Source: Clostridium beijerinckii | Lineage (GTDB): Bacteria > Bacillota > Clostridia > Clostridiales > Clostridiaceae | Assembly: GCA_003129525.1 (NCBI GenBank) | Contig: CP029329.1 | Span: 399,001-463,000, forward strand | Direction of reading: 5' to 3' | DNA length: 64,000 nt | Shown here: positions 62,025 to 64,000 of the stretch, piece by piece | Numbering within the stretch: the first letter of the stretch is position 1 | Layout: every line of letters begins with the position of its first letter | Notes under the pieces: generated by a model | Database searches by the model: none | What the model was told of the DNA's origin: nothing | The model's input: the letters and a program-made list of their open reading frames with translations, nothing else | Program-made: the position numbers and the translations under genes

Positions 62025-62945
62025 TCATAGGAGCTTTTTGCCTTCAAAGTATTTTTCAAATTGTTCATAAGTATACTGGTTTACCATACTAAAGAACTGA
62101 TCATAATTCTCCATAAACTCTCTACCTTTATCGCTAAGTCTTGTTCTTCCTCCTCTTGCGCCTCCTCGCCTTCTTAAAACTATTTCATATCCAAGATTTT
62201 CTTCAAGTTCGTTAATCATATCCCAAGCCTTACTTAAAGATAAAGCCATTCTTTTACAAGCACCACTAACTGAATTATCATCCTCTATAAGATCAAGAAG
62301 AAGCCTTAATCTAGAATCAAAAAAAACTTTTTCTTTCCTTATATTTATCGTTAAAACAGACTGCAACAAACTATCATTGTGCAACATTAGAAGTCTTTCC
62401 AATTCATTTTCATTATGAACTGTGCATATAATTCCTTTATCATGCACATTAAGCCAAGTTATATCAACACCAAGAGAATTAATAGCTCCCTTCAATCCAT
62501 TTTCACCATCATATGAAAGAATCTTAGGAATATGTGAACTATCAATAAGTACAGGATGGCCACCATGCATGTTATATGATGGAATAACGATTTCACCCTT
62601 TGTTTCAATCATTTTTTTCACTGTCTTATAACTAAACATAGGTACATTTACAGGTGTTAATATCACTCTTTTGCACTTTCCTTCAAGATATTTAAGTCCA
62701 ATCTTGTAAGAATCAATAAGCGGAGGATTCTCATAATTATCATTTATAATAAAAATAGCATCCTCTCGCACAAGATTTGACTTTATCTCTGGTTCTTCAA
62801 AACCCGTAACTACCAAAATAGGCCATATACCAGCCTTTTTATATGTAAGCACTACTCTTTGAATTAAAGAAATTGAACCCATTTTCTTCATTGGATAAGA
62901 TACGTATTTGTTTGCAGCAGCAATTATTCCTCCAACTTCTCTCAT
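62025..62945 (-). CDS. MocA-like domain fused to a ModE-type winged helix
   Basis: 306 residues. Residues 1-195 resemble a MocA/MobA nucleotidyltransferase, but the nucleotide loop LAAGxSxRMG is degraded to IIAAANKYVSYPMKKMG, while VILTPVNVPMFS and MHGGHPVLI keep family character. Residues ~215-300 are a ModE-like wHTH (LLLDLIEDDNSVSGACKRMALSLSKAWDMINELEENLG, and RGGARGGRTRLSDKGREFMENY). ModE normally has molybdate-binding domains; here the effector domain is a MocA fold. It is likely a Moco- or molybdate-related regulator of the downstream xdh operon (inference). Confidence 0.85.
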   Translation of the reverse strand: MREVGGIIAAANKYVSYPMKKMGSISLIQRVVLTYKKAGIWPILVVTGFEEPEIKSNLVREDAIFIINDNYENPPLIDSYKIGLKYLEGKCKRVILTPVNVPMFSYKTVKKMIETKGEIVIPSYNMHGGHPVLIDSSHIPKILSYDGENGLKGAINSLGVDITWLNVHDKGIICTVHNENELERLLMLHNDSLLQSVLTINIRKEKVFFDSRLRLLLDLIEDDNSVSGACKRMALSLSKAWDMINELEENLGYEIVLRRRGGARGGRTRLSDKGREFMENYDQFFSMVNQYTYEQFEKYFEGKKLL

Positions 62946-63382
62946 AATATCCCCTCAAATTCTTCATTATATAATATTGTATATTACCAAAACAATAAGC
63001 CATGAATTTATATTTAGTAAACCTTTTCTACATTTACCCACTTAGCATAGAAATTACATTTTTTTCTTATCCTTTAATTGAAAAATGTTTTTGACATGTT
63101 TGACACATTCCATTTATTTTTGCTGAATTTCATTCAATTTACTTTATATATTACAGTTAATACAACACTATGTACAAATCAAAATATAGAAAACTAGTTC
63201 ACACCGCACCAAACCATACCAAATAGGTAACTGTTTTTGCTGTATATCTTACATTCTAGCACAATATTAATTAATTTTCCATTTTTTATGACTTCTATTA
63301 TTTTCTGAAGACTTTTAGTTGTTGATATATAAATATCCAATTTATAAAATTTTTTCTATATTAGTTCTATAAAAAACAATAA
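62946..63382. other. AT-rich region between rRNA terminator and the ModE-like gene
   Basis: About 435 bases. It presumably holds the promoter of the minus-strand MocA/ModE gene. A C-rich patch CACCGCACCAAACCATACC near 63200 stands out against the AT background, but I cannot assign it. No tRNA gene or ORF seen. Confidence 0.4.
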
Positions 63383-63436
63383 AAAAGAGATGTCATACAA
63401 AATAATTCTACAATCATTTTGTATGACATCTCTTTT
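63383..63436 (-). terminator. rRNA operon terminator
   Basis: A perfect 21-base inverted repeat (63383-63403 and 63416-63436; core GAGATGTCATACAAAAT) right after the 5S gene, followed on the minus strand by TTTTATTGTTTTTTA. Confidence 0.92.
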
Positions 63437-63441
63437 ACACT

Positions 63442-63559
63442 TACCTCGCAACGTCCTACTCTGCCACACAGTCACCCGTGCAGTACCATCGGCGCTATAG
63501 ACCTTAACTGTCCTGTTCGGAATGGGAAGGAGTGTTACCTCTATGCCATCGTCACGAGA
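63442..63559 (-). rRNA. rrf: 5S ribosomal RNA
   Basis: The minus strand reads TCTCGTGACGATGGCATAGA ... GTTGCGAGGT, with the conserved CCGAACAGGACAGTTAAGG and GATGGTACTGCACGGG. About 118 bases, the normal size. It follows the 23S gene by about 70 bases with no tRNA between. Confidence 0.95.
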
Positions 63560-63629
63560 TTTGAAAAAACTATGTTCTTTCAAAATTGCATATAGATATT
63601 AATGTATATTTTACAACTTGATTATATAT

Positions 63630-64000
<371 letters not shown>

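Noticed and set aside
63356-63583. 75-codon ORF on the minus strand
   Set aside because: It overlaps the 5S rRNA gene and its terminator.

Overview
The window is AT-rich, low-GC Firmicute DNA that looks like Clostridium sensu stricto. Supporting signs are the AT-rich intergenic DNA with strong AGGAGG-type ribosome binding sites, oxygen-sensitive enzymes (2-hydroxyacyl-CoA dehydratase-type double-cubane protein, radical SAM MoaA, ferredoxin-type reductases), selenium-linked molybdenum hydroxylases and the rRNA sequence at the right edge. I cannot name the species. Most genes lie on the minus strand, co-oriented with a 23S-5S rRNA operon entering from the right.

Region 1 (1-3.5 kb, plus strand) is the end of an ABC exporter followed by two membrane-fusion/adaptor proteins. 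Region 2 (3.6-9.7 kb, minus) makes the nickel-pincer nucleotide cofactor (larB, larE, larC) and imports its metal (ECF-type CbiO, CbiQ, CbiM); no larA is present. Region 3 (9.7-19 kb) holds an Fe-S aldo/keto reductase with a divergent MerR regulator, a LytS/LytTR two-component system next to a CstA pyruvate/peptide transporter, a cyclophilin lipoprotein, and a FIST-GGDEF-EAL signalling protein.

Region 4 (19.3-32.2 kb) is a molybdenum-cofactor and selenium supply block: moaC, a MoeA-like protein, XdhC, a MocA-like cytidylyltransferase, a double-cubane protein with its activase, selD, yedF, moaB/mog, MOSC, moaA, yqeB and yqeC. Region 5 (32.5-61.7 kb) is an anaerobic purine/hydantoin catabolic island: ridA, a PreA-like Fe-S flavoprotein, ssnA, D-aminoacylase, ygeY, ygeX, hydantoinase, carbamate kinase, ygeW, an M20 hydrolase, a single-chain selenium-type xanthine dehydrogenase, an AzgA-type permease, a frameshifted guanine deaminase, a sigma-54 activator, two near-identical YheO-type regulators, a xanthine/uracil permease and a three-subunit xanthine dehydrogenase. 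A MocA/ModE-like fusion and the rRNA operon close the window.

The likely logic is as follows. Permeases import purines; guanine deaminase and the hydroxylases oxidise them using the Moco and labile selenium made in region 4. Ring-opening hydrolases and YgeW/ArcC then release ammonia, carbamoyl phosphate and ATP, and YgeX/RidA convert diaminopropionate to pyruvate. Three intergenic regions carry the same control module: a -24/-12 promoter with operator dyads at the same distances. The EBP gene that probably reads them lies beside the third copy. Several non-coding mobile-looking elements (IS200/IS605-like mini-elements and a long-palindrome family) are scattered between the genes; one is shown to be an insertion by an empty paralogous site.
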